A stretch of 6,950 bases of DNA from an uncultured Oscillospiraceae bacterium (GTDB lineage: Bacteria > Bacillota > Clostridia > Oscillospirales > Oscillospiraceae), in contig CAKTNW010000061.1 of assembly GCA_934589145.1 (NCBI GenBank), positions 1-6,950 on the forward strand, read 5' to 3'. Below the pieces are notes generated by a model. The model was not told the origin of the DNA. It made no database searches and saw only the letters and a program-made list of their open reading frames with translations. Made by a program: the position numbers and the translations under genes. Shown here piece by piece: positions 5,278 to 6,950 of this stretch; positions within the stretch are counted from its first letter, which is position 1; each line of letters begins with the position of its first letter.

Positions 5278-6950
5278 TTGAAAACGATCAAAACAAGGCT
5301 CATTTCGACACTCCTGGTTGTCATGACGCTGCTCAGCCTACTGCCCACCACGGCATTTGCCGCGACCGGTACGGGCAAGGGTATTACGATCACGACCAAT
5401 CAAGTGTACTGGTCCACGCGTATACTGGCCAACGGCACACCGTACAGCTACCGCCCGCCGGAGGCGGCGGGTCGGCTTCTCTACTGCCTCGACAGCGGAC
5501 TCGGCTACCACAACGCTACGCCGTCATACTGCGACTCTTATACCTACACCTCGGCTACCAATGCAGACGCCGACGCCGTTCTCAAAACCGCTGTTGCCAA
5601 CAGCGGCCTTGGCGAGATGGATGCCGCGACGCTCGCCAATGTCAGGTGGCTCATGACCTACATCAACGACAGCAAGGCATCCAATATAGGGCAGCTCTTT
5701 ATGGCGGTGCAGACTTATATTTGGGACCATCAAAGCTATAAGGGCGTGGGAGATGGTACCGGAGATGCGGGTGGTTATGCCAACGCGGACACCTATGACC
5801 TGTATCTGAGCCTCATCGACTCCATGCTTGCGCAGAAGGCGCAGGAGGATGCCGAATTTCAGCGTCAGATCGCAGAATATGCAGCGCGAGGACAGATCGC
5901 CTCCGTAATTGAAGATGATGCTGCAAAATGGGCAGTATTTGCTCTTTCAAGCAATCGCAAGAACCAGTCCTTCTTCAACTATTATGGTCCGCGTAAGCTG
6001 GTGGTAAAGGATAAACCGCAGGACGGTGATGATTCTGCTCCGCCGGCTGGGGACGCTGATATTACGCTGCGGAAGGTTGCCGCAGGAACGACCCGTGGTT
6101 TGGATGACGCAAAATTTAATATTTACCGCGACGGTCAGATCGTCGGCAGCGATGTGACCCGAAATGGCGGAATCATTGAGGTCAAGGATGTCACCAAGGG
6201 CCTGTGGTCCTTCGTGGAAACCGAGGCCCCGGAGGGCTACTGCGCCGACTCTACGCCCATCAGCGTCTATGTCGATACCACCGATGGTGACAAGCAGTAC
6301 ACGGTCACTGCCGAAAATTACGCACTGCCCGATATGAAGATCACCAAGCGGGACGCCATGAGCGGCAAACCCATCGCCGGTACAGTGTTCTCGGTGAAGT
6401 CCGTCACAGGCAGCTATTCCACCTCCGTCACGACCGGGACGGACGGTTCCGCAACGCTCTCGGCCATTCCTGCCGGTGTCTATGTTGTGCGTGAGGAATC
6501 CGTTCCCGAGCCGTACATCGTAACCAATACCGAGCAGACCGTGGCGCTGCGCCCCGGCAAAACCTCCGAGGTCACTTTCGTTGACTATGAAAAGCCCGGT
6601 CTTGAAATTGTCAAGAAGAACATCGCCAACGGAGAGCCCATCGAGGGCGTCACTTTCCGCATCGAGCAGATCGACGGCAGCTTTTCTACCAGCGCCACCA
6701 CCGATAACCATGGGCGCATTTTCCTTGAGAGCATCCCTGTGGGTAGCTACAAGGTGACGGAGATCAATGTTCCCAGTCATGTCATTCTCTGCCCCATCCC
6801 GCAGGAAGTGGCATTGAAGCCCGGCGAAACCTCTACCGTCACCTTCTTCAATGCCCTCAAGCCCAGTCTGGAAATCCGCAAGTTGGATAGCGTCACCGGT
6901 GATCCCGTCAAGGGTGCCAAGTTCCAGATCTGGTATGGCAGCAACCATAC
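5278..6950 (+). CDS. Thioester-domain plus CnaB/SpaA-repeat surface adhesin, 5' part
   Basis: The TTG at 5278 is the start: TAGGAGGT at 5264-5271 leaves a 6-bp gap, and it gives a proper signal peptide (MKTIKTRLISTLLVVMTLLS, cleavage near TAFA-ATG at residues 26-30). The frame is open to the window end, giving 557 complete residues. Residues 30-245 resemble a thioester (TQXA/TED) domain: Cys70 in LYCLDSG and Gln145 in AVQTYIWD fit the YCx and hydrophobic-Q-polar motifs whose side chains form an internal thioester. From residue 259, CnaB/SpaA-type domains of about 90 residues follow in tandem: Lys266/Glu314/Asn347, Lys357/Glu406/Asp436, Lys446/Glu495/Asn525, and a fourth starting at Lys535. 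Such proteins are exported, stabilised by isopeptide bonds, and normally end in an LPXTG signal; that end lies beyond the window. The sortase at 3192 could anchor it. No good promoter is visible just upstream, so its transcription may depend on read-through of the terminator at 5217. Confidence 0.93.
   Translation, partial: MKTIKTRLISTLLVVMTLLSLLPTTAFAATGTGKGITITTNQVYWSTRILANGTPYSYRPPEAAGRLLYCLDSGLGYHNATPSYCDSYTYTSATNADADAVLKTAVANSGLGEMDAATLANVRWLMTYINDSKASNIGQLFMAVQTYIWDHQSYKGVGDGTGDAGGYANADTYDLYLSLIDSMLAQKAQEDAEFQRQIAEYAARGQIASVIEDDAAKWAVFALSSNRKNQSFFNYYGPRKLVVKDKPQDGDDSAPPAGDADITLRKVAAGTTRGLDDAKFNIYRDGQIVGSDVTRNGGIIEVKDVTKGLWSFVETEAPEGYCADSTPISVYVDTTDGDKQYTVTAENYALPDMKITKRDAMSGKPIAGTVFSVKSVTGSYSTSVTTGTDGSATLSAIPAGVYVVREESVPEPYIVTNTEQTVALRPGKTSEVTFVDYEKPGLEIVKKNIANGEPIEGVTFRIEQIDGSFSTSATTDNHGRIFLESIPVGSYKVTEINVPSHVILCPIPQEVALKPGETSTVTFFNALKPSLEIRKLDSVTGDPVKGAKFQIWYGSNH
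6052..6950 (+). repeat. Tandem CnaB-domain repeats in the adhesin (protein-level)
   Basis: Four diverged copies lie end to end: 6052-6330, 6331-6597, 6598-6864 and 6865 onward. The period is 89-91 residues between the key lysines (266, 357, 446, 535). Each full copy opens with a strand of I/L-x-K type, has a middle E-x-x-x-P motif (ETEAPEGY, EESVPEPY, EINVPSHV), and closes with a strand ending in Asn or Asp. The copies are similar in protein but not closely similar in DNA, so they look old rather than recently duplicated. Confidence 0.85.

Noticed and set aside
5947..6948. Long open frame of 333 codons on the reverse strand opposite the adhesin
   Set aside because: It lies fully antisense to a well-supported CnaB-repeat gene. 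Its translation is low-complexity, rich in Gly, Asp and Leu with no domain, as expected from the codon bias of the forward gene.
1..6950. CRISPR array, tRNA, rRNA or insertion sequence
   Set aside because: I saw no regularly spaced short repeats, no cloverleaf-like segment with TTCRANYC, and no transposase or paired terminal inverted repeats.

Overview
The window looks like accessory DNA from a Gram-positive, moderately GC-rich anaerobe of the Clostridia (Oscillospiraceae/Lachnospiraceae-like), probably part of an integrative and conjugative element or similar mobile island. The basis is a phage/ICE-type BRO antirepressor, RelE-like toxin genes and remnants, strong AGGAGG ribosome sites with GTG/TTG starts, and a cargo of exported proteins that includes a sortase and an LPXTG-class type of adhesin. 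No integrase, relaxase or T4SS gene lies in the window, so the ICE assignment is inference. All supported genes are on the + strand.

Region 1 (1-1394): the 3' end of an unrecognised gene, then a BRO-N antirepressor gene that is broken by a single-base frameshift near 858-861. A perfect 17-bp hairpin overlapping its stop codon and a second GC-rich terminator close the region. Region 2 (1416-2235): a translationally coupled pair, an unrecognised 136-aa protein and a Gp49/HigB-like RelE-superfamily protein. The pair is followed by a coupled ATG that stops after seven codons, where an antitoxin gene might be expected.

Region 3 (2232-3977): a promoter-like site, then a two-gene operon with a 4-nt overlap. 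It encodes an exported single-pass membrane protein and a sortase with the catalytic His-Cys-Arg set. Region 4 (4042-5250): a good promoter candidate, a 65-aa protein, and an exported protein with a copper-amine-oxidase-N-like stalk domain followed by a CAP/SCP domain. The 3' end of the latter runs into the C-terminal remnant of a RelE/ParE toxin in another frame, and an intrinsic terminator follows.

Region 5 (5278-6950): the 5' part of a large TTG-initiated surface adhesin that runs off the window. It has a signal peptide, a predicted internal-thioester domain (Cys70/Gln145) and at least four CnaB/SpaA-type domains with predicted Lys-Asn or Lys-Asp isopeptide crosslinks. The sortase of region 3 is the obvious candidate to anchor it. 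Taken together, regions 3-5 look like a cell-surface attachment module: a membrane protein, a sortase, a CAP protein and a covalent-type adhesin, next to regulatory and toxin genes typical of mobile elements. The parts belong to known families; the arrangement and the covalent chemistry of the adhesin are the most interesting content.
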